Shown: piece by piece, positions 1 through 9,247 of the stretch
Numbering within the stretch: position 1 is the stretch's first letter
Layout: each line of letters begins with the position of its first letter
Source: Tepidamorphaceae bacterium
GTDB taxonomy: Bacteria > Pseudomonadota > Alphaproteobacteria > Rhizobiales > JAKSCL01
Length of the DNA stretch: 36,372 nt
Reading direction: 5' to 3'
Assembly: GCA_028289445.1 (NCBI GenBank)
Contig: JANQPO010000006.1
Span: 1-36,372, forward strand
Notes under the pieces: generated by a model
The model's database searches: none
Told to the model about the DNA's origin: nothing
What the model saw: only the letters and a program-made list of their open reading frames with translations
Program-made: the position numbers and the translations under genes

Positions 1-1
1 G

Positions 2-151
2 GAAGGCACTGAGATGGTGATGCCGGGCGACAATGTTGAGATGAATGTCGAGCTGATCGTTCCGATCGCGATGGAAGAGAAGCTGCGCTTCGCCATCCGT
101 GAAGGCGGCCGCACCGTCGGCGCAGGCGTCGTCTCCAAAATTCTCGAATGA
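2..151 (+). CDS. tuf: Elongation factor Tu, C-terminal fragment (cut by window start)
   Basis: Only the last 49 residues are inside the window; the gene begins upstream. The fragment is the end of EF-Tu domain III, with the family's ending ([12 protein letters not shown], then [20 protein letters not shown]), and it stops with TGA. EF-Tu delivers aminoacyl-tRNA to the ribosomal A site in a GTP-dependent cycle in the cytoplasm. Its place directly before rpsJ matches the str-to-S10 junction in alphaproteobacteria (rpsL-rpsG-fusA-tuf-rpsJ). Whether the upstream part is intact cannot be seen. Confidence 0.97.
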   Translation, partial: EGTEMVMPGDNVEMNVELIVPIAMEEKLRFAIREGGRTVGAGVVSKILE

Positions 152-163
152 TGGAAAACGTTT

Positions 164-190
164 GCGAAGGCGCGTTCGTCGCGCCTTCGC
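164..190 (+). promoter_or_regulatory. Strong hairpin between tuf and rpsJ without a T-run
   Basis: A perfect 11-bp stem (GCGAAGGCGCG, 164-174, with its complement at 180-190) closes a 5-base loop, TTCGT. No run of T follows, so it is not a normal intrinsic terminator. It could attenuate transcription, mark an mRNA processing site, stabilise the tuf mRNA 3' end, or be part of an S10-operon leader. The structure is seen in the sequence; the function is inference. Confidence 0.55.
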
Positions 191-245
191 GACCAAGCGC
201 TCTTTGTGACACCGGCGCCCGCGCGGCGCGCTGAAAGGCAAGACC

Positions 246-554
246 ATGAACGGCCAGAATATCAGGATCCGCCTGAAGGCTTTCGATCATCGTATTCTCG
301 ATACCTCCACGCTGGAGATCGTGAATACGGCTAAGCGCACCGGTGCGCGCGTTCGCGGGCCCATACCGCTTCCGACGCGGATTGAGAAGTTCACCGTCAA
401 CCGGTCGCCGCACATTGACAAGAAGAGCCGCGAACAGTTCGAGATGCGCACGCATAAGCGCCTCTTGGACATCGTTGACCCGACACCGCAGACCGTCGAC
501 GCGCTGATGAAGCTCGATCTGGCGGCCGGCGTCGATGTCGAAATCAAGCTTTGA
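246..554 (+). CDS. rpsJ: 30S ribosomal protein S10
   Basis: This 102-residue protein has the normal length of bacterial S10. It carries the long-loop signature [19 protein letters not shown] (about residues 38-56) followed by THKRLLDI. S10 binds in the head of the 30S subunit; in the families studied it also pairs with NusB in transcription antitermination. The ATG at 246 follows a GAAAGG ribosome binding site. It opens the S10 cluster after a 94-base gap from tuf and is followed 23 bases later by rplC. Confidence 0.98.
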   Translation: MNGQNIRIRLKAFDHRILDTSTLEIVNTAKRTGARVRGPIPLPTRIEKFTVNRSPHIDKKSREQFEMRTHKRLLDIVDPTPQTVDALMKLDLAAGVDVEIKL

Positions 555-577
555 GCGAGACTTAAGGGACTGAGCAC

Positions 578-1345
578 ATGCGTTCCGGATTGATCGCGCA
601 AAAAATGGGCATGACGCGGGTGTTCACCGATGCCGGTGAGCATATCCCCGTGACCGTGCTCAAAGTCGACAACTGCCAAGTGGTCGCGCAGCGCACCGAA
701 GAGTCCAACGGCTATGCATCGGTTCAACTCGGTGCCGGGTTGAAAAAGGTGAAGAACGCCAGCCGCGCGGAACGCGGCCATTTCGCCAAGGCGAAAGTGG
801 AGCCGAAGCGCAAGGTCGTGGAGTTTCGTGTTTCGCCTGACAATCTGATCGATATCGGCGCCGAACTGACCGCTGAGCACTTCGTGCCTGGGCAATATGT
901 CGACGTGACCGGGACCTCGATCGGTAAGGGTTTTGCCGGTGCCATGAAGCGGCACAATTTCGGCGGCCTGCGTGCCTCGCACGGCGTGTCCGTCTCGCAC
1001 CGCGCGCATGGCTCGACGGGCCAGTGCCAGGATCCGGGCCGCGTGTTCAAGGGCAAGAAGATGGCCGGCCACATGGGCAGCGTGAGGGTCACGACCCAGA
1101 ACTTGGAAGTCGTGAAAGCCGATGCCGATCGTGGCCTGTTACTGATCAAGGGTGCCGTGCCCGGCTCCAAGGGTGGCTGGGTCATGATCCGCGATGCGGT
1201 CAAGCGCGCGCTTCCTGCCGAAGCGCCGATCCCAGGCGCCGTCCGCGGCGGTGCTGCTCCGGCCGAAGAGCCGGTCGAGGAGGCTCCTGTCGAAGAGGTG
1301 ACTGCTGACGCTGCCCCCGCTGAGACCAGTGAGGGAGAGTCCTGA
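578..1345 (+). CDS. rplC: 50S ribosomal protein L3 with acidic C-terminal tail
   Basis: L3 is an early-assembly 23S rRNA-binding protein near the peptidyl-transferase centre. Residues 1-210 match the family, with [15 protein letters not shown] (116-130), a GQCQDPG loop (148-154; the region that in E. coli carries the PrmB-methylated glutamine) and [17 protein letters not shown] (162-178). The protein is 255 residues, about 45 longer than E. coli L3. The extra part (about 212-255) is rich in Ala, Pro and Glu, looks disordered, and has a repeated [11 protein letters not shown] core. The stop overlaps the rplD ATG by one base, suggesting coupled translation. Confidence 0.97.
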   Translation: MRSGLIAQKMGMTRVFTDAGEHIPVTVLKVDNCQVVAQRTEESNGYASVQLGAGLKKVKNASRAERGHFAKAKVEPKRKVVEFRVSPDNLIDIGAELTAEHFVPGQYVDVTGTSIGKGFAGAMKRHNFGGLRASHGVSVSHRAHGSTGQCQDPGRVFKGKKMAGHMGSVRVTTQNLEVVKADADRGLLLIKGAVPGSKGGWVMIRDAVKRALPAEAPIPGAVRGGAAPAEEPVEEAPVEEVTADAAPAETSEGES

Positions 1346-1965
1346 TGGAACTGAAAGTAACGACACTCGCCGGAAAGGCTGCCGGTTCCGTCAATGTCGA
1401 CGACGCCGTGTTCGCGCTCGAACCGCGCGCCGACATCCTGCAGCGCATGGTGCGCTACCAGCTGTCGAAACGCCAGGCCGGCACGCACAAGGTGAAAAAC
1501 CGCTCCGAGATCCGGGGCACGACGAAAAAGGCGCTCCGCCAGAAGGGTTCCGGCAGCGCGCGCAAGGGCAACATGAAGGCGCCGCAGATGCGTGGCGGCG
1601 GCCGTGCGTTCGGGCCGCATGTGCGCAGCCACGCCCACGATCTGCCGAAGAAAGTACGTACCCTGGCGCTCAAGCATGCCCTGTCGGCCAAGGCGAAGGA
1701 CGGCGCTCTGATTGTCGTCGACGCTGCCACGGCCAAGGAAGCAAAGACGAAGGCGCTTAAAGGCCAGCTTGGCAAGCTCGGTTTGAACTCTGCGCTGATC
1801 GTCGGGGGCGCGGCGCTGGATGAGAATTTTACGCGCGCGGCGCGCAACATTCCGTTGATCGACGTGCTGCCGGTGCAGGGCATCAATGTTTACGACATTT
1901 TGCGTCGGGACACGCTGGTGCTGACGAAGGATGCCGTGGAAGCGTTGGAGGCGCGCCTCAAATGA
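1345..1965 (+). CDS. rplD: 50S ribosomal protein L4
   Basis: The 206-residue protein has the L4 loop that reaches into the peptide exit tunnel ([20 protein letters not shown], about 67-86) and a C-terminal Rossmann-like half ending in [16 protein letters not shown]. It binds 23S rRNA early in assembly. In E. coli, L4 also represses the S10 operon through the mRNA leader; whether it does so here cannot be told. The ATG sits inside the rplC TGA (TGATG), and its own stop overlaps the rplW start (ATGA). Confidence 0.98.
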   Translation: MELKVTTLAGKAAGSVNVDDAVFALEPRADILQRMVRYQLSKRQAGTHKVKNRSEIRGTTKKALRQKGSGSARKGNMKAPQMRGGGRAFGPHVRSHAHDLPKKVRTLALKHALSAKAKDGALIVVDAATAKEAKTKALKGQLGKLGLNSALIVGGAALDENFTRAARNIPLIDVLPVQGINVYDILRRDTLVLTKDAVEALEARLK

Positions 1966-2255
1966 CCGATCCGAACCTCTACGACATCATCCGTGCGCCG
2001 GTGATCACCGAGAAGGCGACCTATGCGTCGGAGAACAATCAGGTGGTTTTCCGCGTGTCCAATTCAGCGACCAAGCCGGAAATCAAGAAGGCGGTCGAAG
2101 CGCTGTTCAACGTCAAGGTGAAGAGTGTCAACACGCTGGTGCGCAAGGGCAAGACAAAGCGGTTTCGTGGGCTTCAAGGCCGGCAGAAGGACGTCAAGAA
2201 CGCCGTGATTACCCTTGAGGAAGGCCACGCGATCGACGTGTCGACCGGGCTCTAA
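1962..2255 (+). CDS. rplW: 50S ribosomal protein L23
   Basis: The 97-residue L23 begins with the family pattern [13 protein letters not shown] and has the basic hairpin [18 protein letters not shown] (about 64-81). L23 lies at the exit of the peptide tunnel and is the docking point for trigger factor and the signal recognition particle in bacteria. It overlaps rplD by four bases (ATGA) and is followed by rplB after 21 bases with a GGAACGAG-type ribosome binding region. Confidence 0.97.
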   Translation: MTDPNLYDIIRAPVITEKATYASENNQVVFRVSNSATKPEIKKAVEALFNVKVKSVNTLVRKGKTKRFRGLQGRQKDVKNAVITLEEGHAIDVSTGL

Positions 2256-2276
2256 GGAACGAGTGGGACAGGACAG

Positions 2277-3116
2277 ATGGCACTGAAGACCTTCAAGCCG
2301 ACTTCGCCGGGGCGCCGTGCCCTGGTCCAGGTTGACCGCGCCCGGCTCTACAAGGGCAAGCCGGTCAAGGCGCTGACGGAAGGCCTGACCAAGAAGGGTG
2401 GCCGCAACAATGTCGGCCGCATCACCGCGCGTCGGCGTGGCGGCGGGCACAAGCGCACCTATCGACTGATCGATTTCAAGCGGCGGAAGTTCGACGTTTC
2501 GGCGACGGTCGACCGCCTCGAATATGATCCGAACCGGTCGGCCTTCATCGCGCTGATCACTTATGAGGACGGCGAGAAGAGCTACATCCTGGCGCCGCAG
2601 CGCTTGGCGCCGGGCGACACCGTCGTTGCCGGCGAGCGGGTCGATGTGCGGCCGGGCAATGCGATGCCGCTGTCGTCGATGCCGATCGGCACGATCATCC
2701 ACAATGTGGAGATGAAGCCGGAAAAGGGCGGTCAGATCGCCCGCGCCGCCGGAACCTACGCACAGCTCGTCGGTCGCGACGGCGCCTATGGGATTTTGCG
2801 GCTGAACTCCGGAGAGCAGCGCTTGGTCCACGGTGCTTGTATGGCGACGGTTGGTGCGGTGTCGAACGCCGACAACGCCAACGTCAAGCTCGGTAAGGCC
2901 GGCCGCAAGCGCTGGCTCGGCAAGCGCCCGCAGGTTCGTGGTGTCGCCATGAACCCGGTCGACCACCCGCACGGTGGCGGCGAGGGCCGCACCTCTGGCG
3001 GTCGCCATCCGGTGACGCCTTGGGGCAAGCCGACCAAGGGCAAACGCACGCGGTCCAATAAGGCGACCGACAAGTTCATCATGCGCAGCCGTCATCTGCG
3101 CAAGGGCAGGAGGTAA
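2277..3116 (+). CDS. rplB: 50S ribosomal protein L2
   Basis: At 279 residues this is a full-length L2. It shows the N-terminal RNA-binding OB-fold signature [19 protein letters not shown] (about 42-60) and the C-terminal signature [19 protein letters not shown] (about 224-242), whose histidine region lies near the peptidyl-transferase centre and is needed for activity in E. coli. L2 also helps join the subunits. It ends with SRHLRKGRR, and its final codons hold the AGGAGG site for rpsS. Confidence 0.98.
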   Translation: MALKTFKPTSPGRRALVQVDRARLYKGKPVKALTEGLTKKGGRNNVGRITARRRGGGHKRTYRLIDFKRRKFDVSATVDRLEYDPNRSAFIALITYEDGEKSYILAPQRLAPGDTVVAGERVDVRPGNAMPLSSMPIGTIIHNVEMKPEKGGQIARAAGTYAQLVGRDGAYGILRLNSGEQRLVHGACMATVGAVSNADNANVKLGKAGRKRWLGKRPQVRGVAMNPVDHPHGGGEGRTSGGRHPVTPWGKPTKGKRTRSNKATDKFIMRSRHLRKGRR

Positions 3117-3121
3117 GCGCT

Positions 3122-3400
3122 GTGTCGCGTTCCGTTTGGAAAGGTCCGTTCGTCGACGGCTTTCTCTTGAAGAAGGCCGACAAGGTGCGCGAGTCCGGCC
3201 GCAATGAAACGATCAAAATGTGGAGCCGCCGCTCGACCATCTTACCGCAGTTCGTCGGGCTCACCTTCGGCGTCTACAACGGCCAGAAGCACATTCCGGT
3301 CTCCGTGTCGGAAGACATGGTGGGCCACAAATTCGGCGAGTTCGCCCCGACCCGGACTTATTACGGGCACCAGGCGGACAAGAAGGCCAAGAGGAAGTAA
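3122..3400 (+). CDS. rpsS: 30S ribosomal protein S19
   Basis: S19 is 92 residues, begins [12 protein letters not shown] and carries the signature [19 protein letters not shown] (about 57-75). It sits in the 30S head with S13 and contacts the large subunit. The start is GTG at 3122: no ATG gives the conserved N-terminus, and a strong AGGAGGT lies just upstream, inside the rplB stop region. The rplV ATG follows four bases after its stop. Confidence 0.97.
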   Translation: MSRSVWKGPFVDGFLLKKADKVRESGRNETIKMWSRRSTILPQFVGLTFGVYNGQKHIPVSVSEDMVGHKFGEFAPTRTYYGHQADKKAKRK

Positions 3401-3403
3401 GTC

Positions 3404-3784
3404 ATGGGTAAGCCCGCCCGCGAACGCACATTGTCGGACACTGAGGCCAAAGCGGTCCTCAACCGCGTGCGCGTCAGCCCGCAAAAGCTCAATCTCGTCG
3501 CGGCCTCCATCCGCGGCAAGAAGGTTGAGACGGCGTTGGCCGATCTTGAATTTTCACGCAGGCGCATCGCCAAGGATGTCAAGAAGACGTTGGAATCGGC
3601 GATCGCAAACGCTGAGAACAATCACGACCTCGATGTCGACGATCTCGTCGTTTCAGAGGCCTATGTCGGGAAGTCGTTGGTCATGAAGCGGTTCAAGGCG
3701 CGGGCGCGCGGCCGGGCTTCGCGCATCATGAAGCCGTTCTCTAATCTCACCATCGTCGTTCGCCAGGTCGAGGAGCAGGTCTGA
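3404..3784 (+). CDS. rplV: 50S ribosomal protein L22
   Basis: The 126-residue L22 has [23 protein letters not shown] (starting near residue 23) and the basic hairpin [15 protein letters not shown] (about 92-106), which lines the exit tunnel at its narrowest part; changes in this hairpin cause macrolide resistance in other bacteria. The N-terminus ([16 protein letters not shown]) is slightly longer than in E. coli L22. The stop overlaps the rpsC start (TGATG). Confidence 0.97.
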   Translation: MGKPARERTLSDTEAKAVLNRVRVSPQKLNLVAASIRGKKVETALADLEFSRRRIAKDVKKTLESAIANAENNHDLDVDDLVVSEAYVGKSLVMKRFKARARGRASRIMKPFSNLTIVVRQVEEQV

Positions 3785-4488
3785 TGGGTCAAAAAATCAA
3801 TCCGGTCGGATTTCGCCTCGGCATCAACCGGACGTGGGATTCGCGCTGGTATGCGGGTGGCGTCGAGTATGGACGGCTGCTTCAGGAGGACCTGAAGATC
3901 CGCGAAGCGCTGATGCGCGAGCTTAAGAACGCCGGCGTTTCGAAAATCGTTATCGAACGACCGCACCGCAAATGCCGCATCACGATCTTTTCGGCGCGTC
4001 CAGGCATCGTCATCGGTAAGAAGGGCGCCGATATCGAGAAGCTGCGCCGCATGGTCGCTGGCATGACGTCGGACGATGTGCACATCAACATCGTCGAAGT
4101 GCGCAAGCCGGAGACGGACGCGCAGCTTGTTGCCGATTCCATCGCACAGCAGCTTGAGCGTCGCGTGGCGTTCCGCCGGGCGATGAAGCGGGCGGTTCAG
4201 TCGGCGATGCGTTTGGGTGCCGACGGCATCCGCATCACCTGTGGCGGTCGGCTCGGCGGCGCCGAAATCGCGCGCACAGAGTGGTATCGCGAGGGGCGGG
4301 TGCCACTGCATACGCTGCGCGCCGATATCGACTACGGCACGGCGACCGCGCATACGGCCTACGGCACGAATGGCATCAAGGTGTGGATCTTCAAGGGCGA
4401 GATCCTGGAGCACGATCCGCAGGCGCATGATCGTCGCATTACCGAGGCCACGGAAGTCGGCGGCGGCGCCCGCCGCCCGGCGGCCTAA
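3784..4488 (+). CDS. rpsC: 30S ribosomal protein S3
   Basis: This 234-residue protein starts [19 protein letters not shown], as S3 does. It has a type II KH RNA-binding loop ([13 protein letters not shown], about 76-88) and the C-terminal S3 domain ([32 protein letters not shown] region, about 155-187). S3 forms part of the mRNA entry channel and helicase region of the 30S subunit. The start overlaps the rplV stop by one base. The tail is short and basic (GGGARRPAA). Confidence 0.98.
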   Translation: MGQKINPVGFRLGINRTWDSRWYAGGVEYGRLLQEDLKIREALMRELKNAGVSKIVIERPHRKCRITIFSARPGIVIGKKGADIEKLRRMVAGMTSDDVHINIVEVRKPETDAQLVADSIAQQLERRVAFRRAMKRAVQSAMRLGADGIRITCGGRLGGAEIARTEWYREGRVPLHTLRADIDYGTATAHTAYGTNGIKVWIFKGEILEHDPQAHDRRITEATEVGGGARRPAA

Positions 4489-4515
4489 CGCGGCAGGAGT
4501 TGGAAGGCAGGACCC

Positions 4516-4935
4516 ATGCTTCAACCGAAACGCACGAAGTTCCGTAAGCTGCAAAAGGGGCGCATCAAGGGCGTCGCCAAGGGCGGCACGGACCTCAATT
4601 TCGGCTCCTACGGCATCAAGGCGCTTGAGCCGGCGCGCATTACCGCACGTCAGATCGAGGCGGCGCGTCGTGCCATGACCCGTCACATGAAGCGTGCCGG
4701 GCGTGTTTGGATCAGAATCTATCCGGATGTGCCGGTGACCAAGAAGCCGGTCGAAGTGCGCATGGGTAAAGGCAAGGGCTCGGTCGAGTTCTGGGCCGCC
4801 AAGGTCAAGCCCGGCCGGGTGATGTTTGAGATTGATGGTGTGCCGGCCAGCCTGGCCCGTGAAGCCCTGCAGTTGGCGTCTGCCAAGCTGCCGATCAAGA
4901 CGCGCTTCGTGCAGCGTCCGGGCGAACAGGGCTAG
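4516..4935 (+). CDS. rplP: 50S ribosomal protein L16
   Basis: L16 is 139 residues here, with [16 protein letters not shown] at the start, [20 protein letters not shown] (about 56-75) and [17 protein letters not shown] (about 85-101). It is a late-assembly protein near the A-site tRNA elbow. A 27-base gap with GGCAGGAG separates it from rpsC, and rpmC follows 23 bases after its stop. Confidence 0.97.
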   Translation: MLQPKRTKFRKLQKGRIKGVAKGGTDLNFGSYGIKALEPARITARQIEAARRAMTRHMKRAGRVWIRIYPDVPVTKKPVEVRMGKGKGSVEFWAAKVKPGRVMFEIDGVPASLAREALQLASAKLPIKTRFVQRPGEQG

Positions 4936-4958
4936 GGCCGGATTAGGAGAGTGGAACG

Positions 4959-5159
4959 ATGAAGGCCAGCGAAGTGCGCGACATGACGCCGGATCAGCTC
5001 CAGGACAAGCTGGTCGACCTGAAGAAAGAGCAGTTCAATCTGCGTTTTCAAAAGGCGACCGGGCAGTTGGAGAACACGGCACGCGTGCGGCAGGTGCGTC
5101 GCGATATCGCCCGCGTGAAGACGCTGATGGGCGAAAAGCCGGCGGCCGACAAGGGTTAA
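4959..5159 (+). CDS. rpmC: 50S ribosomal protein L29
   Basis: The 66-residue L29 is a two-helix hairpin, with [18 protein letters not shown] and then [20 protein letters not shown] followed by [10 protein letters not shown]. It packs next to L23 at the tunnel exit. An AGGAGAG site precedes the ATG, and AAGGAGAAG for rpsQ starts inside its stop region. Length and order (L16-L29-S17) are normal. Confidence 0.97.
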   Translation: MKASEVRDMTPDQLQDKLVDLKKEQFNLRFQKATGQLENTARVRQVRRDIARVKTLMGEKPAADKG

Positions 5160-5169
5160 GGAGAAGACG

Positions 5170-5409
5170 ATGCCGAAACGAATACTGCAAGGTGTCGTTG
5201 TCAGCGACAAGACGGACAAGACCGTAGTGGTCAAGGTCGAGCGGCGCTTTACGCACCCGCTTTTGAAGAAGACCGTCCGGCGCTCGAAGAAGTATCAGGC
5301 GCATGACGAGGCGAATGCCTGCAAGCCGGGCGATATCGTACGCATTGAGGAGTGCCGCCCGATCTCGAAGACGAAGCGGTGGAAAGTGTTGGAGGGCGCC
5401 GCAGGCTGA
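5170..5409 (+). CDS. rpsQ: 30S ribosomal protein S17
   Basis: S17 (79 residues) is an OB-fold protein that binds the 5' domain of 16S rRNA. The pattern [22 protein letters not shown] (about residues 9-30), the [20 protein letters not shown] stretch (45-64) and [10 protein letters not shown] identify it. The ATG follows a clear AAGGAGAAGACG site. A 48-base gap follows before rplN. Confidence 0.97.
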   Translation: MPKRILQGVVVSDKTDKTVVVKVERRFTHPLLKKTVRRSKKYQAHDEANACKPGDIVRIEECRPISKTKRWKVLEGAAG

Positions 5410-5457
5410 GCCGTTGAGGCTTGCCCGCGACGATGAGACAGGAAAGGCGGCTGATCG

Positions 5458-5826
5458 ATGATCCAGATGCAGACCAATCTCGACGTGGCCGACAATTCCG
5501 GCGCGCGGCGCGTTCAGTGCATCAAAGTGCTGGGCGGCTCGAAGCGCAAGTATGCCTCGATCGGTGACGTTATCGTCGTGTCGGTGAAGGAGGCGATCCC
5601 GCGCGGCCGCGTCAAGAAGGGCGACGTCTTGCGTGCCGTCGTTGTGCGCACGGCCAAGGGTGTGCGCCGGCAGGACGGTTCGTTGATCCGTTTCGACAAC
5701 AACGCCGCCGTTCTCGTCAACAATCAGGGCGAGCCGATCGGTACACGCATCTTCGGCCCTGTGACCCGCGAACTGCGCGCGCGCGGCGCCATGAAGATCG
5801 TTTCGCTCGCGCCGGAGGTTTTGTGA
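5458..5826 (+). CDS. rplN: 50S ribosomal protein L14
   Basis: L14 is a full-length 122 residues, starting [18 protein letters not shown], with signature [20 protein letters not shown] (about 30-49) and the ending [10 protein letters not shown]. It forms inter-subunit bridges with 16S rRNA and in other bacteria is the binding site of the silencing factor RsfS. Its TGA overlaps the rplX ATG. Confidence 0.98.
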   Translation: MIQMQTNLDVADNSGARRVQCIKVLGGSKRKYASIGDVIVVSVKEAIPRGRVKKGDVLRAVVVRTAKGVRRQDGSLIRFDNNAAVLVNNQGEPIGTRIFGPVTRELRARGAMKIVSLAPEVL

Positions 5827-6143
5827 TGGCCGCGAAGATCAAGAAGGGCGACCGGGTCGAGGTCATGACCGGCCGCGACAAGGGTAAGAAGGGCGATGTC
5901 TTGAAGGTGTTCCCGGCCGAGAACCGGGCGATCGTTCAAGGCGTCAACCTGGTCAAGCGCCACCAGCGCCAAACGGCACAGGAACAGGGCGGCATCGTTT
6001 CCAAGGAGGCGAAGATCGACATGTCGAACGTCGCGCTTCTGGACCCGAAGGACAACAAGCCGACCCGTGTCGGTTTCAAGATTTTGAACGATGGCCGCAA
6101 AGTGCGCGTGTCCAAGCGTTCGGGAGAAGTCATCGATGGCTGA
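5826..6143 (+). CDS. rplX: 50S ribosomal protein L24
   Basis: L24 (105 residues from this start) has an N-terminal KOW motif ([20 protein letters not shown], about 5-24) and the family ending [12 protein letters not shown]. It is an assembly-initiator protein near the tunnel exit. A GTG three bases upstream (5823) would give Met-Met; I prefer the ATG at 5826 because it makes the TGATG overlap common in this cluster. The rplE start lies inside its last codons. Confidence 0.97.
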   Translation: MAAKIKKGDRVEVMTGRDKGKKGDVLKVFPAENRAIVQGVNLVKRHQRQTAQEQGGIVSKEAKIDMSNVALLDPKDNKPTRVGFKILNDGRKVRVSKRSGEVIDG

Positions 6144-6693
6144 GACGGCATATGTGCCCCGGCTGAAAACGCACTACGAGGACGTGGTGCGTGGGGCGCT
6201 GATGGACGAGTTCAAGTACGATAATCCGATGCAGGTGCCGCGCCTGGACAAGATTGTCATCAACATGGGCATCGGCGAAGCGGTGGCCGACACCAAGCGT
6301 GTGCGCGCGGCCGCTGAAGATTTGGCGCTGATTGCTGGCCAGAAGCCCGTCATCACAAAGGCGCGCAACTCGATCGCATCGTTCAAGGTGCGCGACGGCA
6401 TGCCGATCGGCACCAAGGTGACGCTGCGCAAGGCACGCATGTACGAGTTCGTGGATCGGTTGATCAACGTGGCGCTGCCTCGGGTTCGCGACTTCCGCGG
6501 ACTGAGCCCGAAGAGCTTCGACGGGCGGGGCAACTTCGCCATGGGTCTGAAGGAACACATCGTGTTCCCGGAGATCGACTACGACAAGGTCGAGAACATT
6601 CTCGGCATGGACATCATCGTGTGCACGACGGCCAAGACCGACGATCAGGCCCGTGCGCTGTTGACGAACTTCAATTTTCCGTTCCGCCGCTAG
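6136..6693 (+). CDS. rplE: 50S ribosomal protein L5
   Basis: L5 (185 residues) binds 5S rRNA and contacts the P-site tRNA and S13 across the interface. The signature [16 protein letters not shown] (about 35-50), then [19 protein letters not shown] (75-93) and [19 protein letters not shown] (126-144) identify it. The ATG at 6136 gives the family N-terminus ([14 protein letters not shown]) and overlaps the rplX end by eight bases. A longer in-frame extension to 6091 would only reuse rplX sequence. Confidence 0.96.
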   Translation: MAETAYVPRLKTHYEDVVRGALMDEFKYDNPMQVPRLDKIVINMGIGEAVADTKRVRAAAEDLALIAGQKPVITKARNSIASFKVRDGMPIGTKVTLRKARMYEFVDRLINVALPRVRDFRGLSPKSFDGRGNFAMGLKEHIVFPEIDYDKVENILGMDIIVCTTAKTDDQARALLTNFNFPFRR

Positions 6694-6734
6694 CGGCAAC
6701 GGACAGGAAACGACGACCAAAGGAGAAGGATCGC

Positions 6735-7040
6735 ATGGCCAAGAAGAGTGCGGTCGAACGCGATTTGAAACGGCGCCGGATGGCGAAGAAGTATGCCGCG
6801 CGCCGGGCAAAGCTGAAGGCCATCGCGGCGGATCAGGACTTGAGCCAGGAAGAGCGCTTCAAGGCGGCGCTGGCTCTGGCCAAATTGCCGCGCAACGCTT
6901 CGGAGACGCGCATCCGCAATCGCTGTGTGCTGACCGGGCGGCCGCGCGGCTATTACCGCAAGCTTCGCCTGTCGCGCATCGCGCTGCGCGAGCTGGCATC
7001 GCAGGGGCAGATCCCCGGCATGGTCAAGTCGAGCTGGTGA
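6735..7040 (+). CDS. rpsN: 30S ribosomal protein S14, zinc-independent form
   Basis: At 101 residues this is the long S14, which lacks the two CxxC pairs of the zinc-binding short form and has one cysteine in the [15 protein letters not shown] signature (about 62-76). It sits in the 30S head with S3 and S10. The ATG at 6735 ([20 protein letters not shown]) follows AAAGGAGAAGGATCGC, a strong ribosome binding site; in-frame sequence back to 6621 lies mostly within rplE. Confidence 0.97.
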   Translation: MAKKSAVERDLKRRRMAKKYAARRAKLKAIAADQDLSQEERFKAALALAKLPRNASETRIRNRCVLTGRPRGYYRKLRLSRIALRELASQGQIPGMVKSSW

Positions 7041-7053
7041 GGAGAGAGCGAAC

Positions 7054-7452
7054 ATGACGATGAGTGATCCGCTCGGCGATCTGCTGACCCGCATCAGGAA
7101 CGCGCAGGTTCGCCGCAAGTCGAAGGTCGAGACGCCAGCCTCGCGGCTGCGCGAAAACGTATTGAACGTGCTCGAAAGCGAAGGCTACATCCGCGGCTAT
7201 TCCTCGGTCGAACATGCCAACGGCTTGAAGGAATTCGTCATCGAACTGAAATACTTCGACGGCGCACCGGTCATCAAGGAGATCAAGCGGATCTCCAAGC
7301 CTGGCCGACGGGTCTATTCGTCGGTGAAGAACCTGCCGCGCGTCGCGAATGGTTTGGGTGTTTCGATCCTGTCGACGCCGAAGGGTGTCATGGCCGATCA
7401 TCGGGCACGCGAGGAAAATGTCGGTGGCGAGGTTTTGTGCCGCGTCTTCTAA
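7054..7452 (+). CDS. rpsH: 30S ribosomal protein S8
   Basis: S8 (132 residues) opens with [15 protein letters not shown] and ends with the signature [21 protein letters not shown]. It binds the central domain of 16S rRNA; in E. coli it represses the spc operon by binding rplE mRNA. The ATG at 7054 is preceded by GAGGAGAG; a second ATG at 7060 would remove two residues and is equally compatible with the family. Confidence 0.97.
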   Translation: MTMSDPLGDLLTRIRNAQVRRKSKVETPASRLRENVLNVLESEGYIRGYSSVEHANGLKEFVIELKYFDGAPVIKEIKRISKPGRRVYSSVKNLPRVANGLGVSILSTPKGVMADHRAREENVGGEVLCRVF

Positions 7453-7479
7453 GGCGCTGTTGCGAATGGGAATGTGACG

Positions 7480-8013
7480 ATGTCTCGGATTGGACAAAAA
7501 CCGGTTGCTCTGCCTGACGGCGTGAACGCAACTGTCGATGGTCAGACCGTCTCGGCCAAGGGGCCGAAAGGCGAGCTGTCGGTCGTGCTTGTGGATGACG
7601 TGCTCGCCAAGATGACCGATGATGGCATCGTGATCGAGCCGAACGATCAGACCAAGCGCTCGCGGTCCATGTGGGGCATGTCGCGCACGGTCGTTCAAAA
7701 CATCGTCACGGGCGTGAAGGACGGTTTCGAGAAGAAGCTGGAAATCAACGGCGTTGGCTACCGCGCGCAGATGCAGGGTAACACGCTCAAGCTGGCGCTC
7801 GGTTTCAGCCACGATGTCGACTACGCAGTGCCGGAGGGCATTCAGATCCAGTGCCCGAAACCGACGGAGATCGTCGTCACCGGCATCGATAAGCAAAAGG
7901 TCGGTCAGGTCGCCGCCGAAATCCGCCGCTACCGGCCGCCGGAGCCCTATAAGGGCAAGGGCGTGAAATACGCTGACGAATATATCTTCCGTAAGGAAGG
8001 CAAGAAGAAGTAA
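7480..8013 (+). CDS. rplF: 50S ribosomal protein L6
   Basis: L6 is 177 residues from ATG 7480 (MSRIGQKPV). A GTG at 7474 would add two residues, but the ATG gives the usual N-terminus and length. The family's two repeated alpha/beta domains are visible, and the C-terminal signature [17 protein letters not shown] (about 152-168) is intact. L6 lies by the sarcin-ricin loop where translation factors bind. Confidence 0.97.
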   Translation: MSRIGQKPVALPDGVNATVDGQTVSAKGPKGELSVVLVDDVLAKMTDDGIVIEPNDQTKRSRSMWGMSRTVVQNIVTGVKDGFEKKLEINGVGYRAQMQGNTLKLALGFSHDVDYAVPEGIQIQCPKPTEIVVTGIDKQKVGQVAAEIRRYRPPEPYKGKGVKYADEYIFRKEGKKK

Positions 8014-8023
8014 CGAGGCGAAA

Positions 8024-8386
8024 ATGAGCGCAAAATCGAAAACCACGGCTCGCCGCGTTGCGCGGGTGCGCCGCTCGATCAAGAAAGTGGCCAATGGCCG
8101 CCCGCGTCTTTCGGTGTTTCGCTCGTCGAAACAGATCTACGCGCAGGTGATCGACGACAATCAGGGCCGGACGGTGGCTGCCGCCTCGTCGCTTGAGAAA
8201 GACGTGCGCGAAGGCCTGAAGACGGGTGCCGACAAGGCGGCTGCCGCCGCCGTTGGCAAACTGGTTGCCGAGCGTGCGGTGGAGGCCGGGGTCAAGGACG
8301 TTGTGTTCGATCGCGGTGGCTACATCTATCACGGTCGTGTCAAGGCACTGGCCGACGCGGCGCGCGAGAGCGGGCTCAGCTTCTAA
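8024..8386 (+). CDS. rplR: 50S ribosomal protein L18
   Basis: This 120-residue L18 has the basic N-terminus [28 protein letters not shown] split over residues 7-34 and the ending [26 protein letters not shown] region (about 95-120). It binds 5S rRNA together with L5 in the central protuberance. Spacing to rplF is 10 bases with an AACGAGG region. A 62-base gap follows before rpsE. Confidence 0.97.
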   Translation: MSAKSKTTARRVARVRRSIKKVANGRPRLSVFRSSKQIYAQVIDDNQGRTVAAASSLEKDVREGLKTGADKAAAAAVGKLVAERAVEAGVKDVVFDRGGYIYHGRVKALADAARESGLSF

Positions 8387-8448
8387 CGGCATAGACTTAT
8401 TGGATATCTGGTGCCGATGGCGCCGAACGAGGATGTAGGGACAAAGTG

Positions 8449-9021
8449 ATGGCACCGAGATCACCTAGGGATCGGCAGGGTCGAGACCGCGATGAGCGCG
8501 ATAGCGAATTCGTCGATAAGCTCGTCCATATCAATCGCGTCGCCAAAGTGGTGAAGGGCGGTCGTCGGTTCGGTTTCGCGGCACTCGTCGTCGTTGGCGA
8601 CCAAAAAGGCCGGGTCGGCTTCGGTCACGGCAAGGCGCGTGAAGTGCCGGAAGCCATTCGCAAGGCGACGGAATCCGCCAAGCGCGCGCTGATCCGCGTG
8701 CCGCTTCGTGAGGGACGCACGCTGCACCACGACGTTGAAGGACGCCACGGTGCCGGCAAGGTTCTGCTGCGTGCTGCGCCTCCTGGAACCGGCATCATCG
8801 CCGGCGGTCCGATGCGCGCGGTTTTCGAGACGCTCGGTATGCAGGATGTCGTCGCCAAATCACTGGGTACGTCCAATCCCTACAACATGGTGCGGGCCAC
8901 TTTTGACGCGCTCAAGAAGGAAGACAGCCCGCGCGGCGTTGCCGCCCGGCGGGGTCTGAAGACCAGTACACTTCAGGCGCGCCGGCGCGAGGCCGGCGTC
9001 GACGCCGAGGTTGGAGGATAA
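8449..9021 (+). CDS. rpsE: 30S ribosomal protein S5
   Basis: S5 (190 residues) carries the signature [20 protein letters not shown] (about 26-45) and the C-terminal domain [15 protein letters not shown] (about 108-122). It shapes the decoding site and mRNA entry channel; changes here alter fidelity and spectinomycin response in E. coli. I chose ATG 8449 over GTG 8446. The N-terminus ([19 protein letters not shown]) is longer and more charged than in E. coli S5. Confidence 0.96.
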   Translation: MAPRSPRDRQGRDRDERDSEFVDKLVHINRVAKVVKGGRRFGFAALVVVGDQKGRVGFGHGKAREVPEAIRKATESAKRALIRVPLREGRTLHHDVEGRHGAGKVLLRAAPPGTGIIAGGPMRAVFETLGMQDVVAKSLGTSNPYNMVRATFDALKKEDSPRGVAARRGLKTSTLQARRREAGVDAEVGG

Positions 9022-9026
9022 CGACG

Positions 9027-9212
9027 ATGGCTACGAAAACCGTCACGGTCGAGCAGATCGGCAGCCCGATCCGCAAGCCCAAGGATCAGCGCCAGACGCT
9101 GATTGGCCTCGGCCTAAACAAGATGCACCGGCGCCGCACCTTGAATGATACGCCGCAGGTTCGCGGTATGATCGCCAAGGTCAGCCATCTCGTGCGCGTC
9201 GTCGAAGAATAA
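9027..9212 (+). CDS. rpmD: 50S ribosomal protein L30
   Basis: L30 is 61 residues, with [19 protein letters not shown] and [20 protein letters not shown], the full family pattern. It binds 23S rRNA domain II and is found in the spc cluster between S5 and L15, as here. The start follows GGAGGATAACG, overlapping the rpsE stop region. Confidence 0.97.
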   Translation: MATKTVTVEQIGSPIRKPKDQRQTLIGLGLNKMHRRRTLNDTPQVRGMIAKVSHLVRVVEE

Positions 9213-9247
9213 CGCGATACAGTCGCCAGAATGTGGTGGTGAAAGCC

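Noticed and set aside
2064..3095. 343-residue open frame on the - strand across rplW and rplB
   Set aside because: It lies opposite two certain ribosomal genes, has no family pattern, and long antisense frames are common in GC-rich DNA.
3661..4686. 341-residue open frame on the - strand across rpsC and rplP
   Set aside because: Fully overlaps certain genes, with no domain and no plausible start signal.
7024..8094. 356-residue open frame on the - strand across rpsH and rplF
   Set aside because: Composition is the mirror of the ribosomal genes (many Arg, Ala, Asp) with no recognisable motif or ribosome binding site; it is a shadow.
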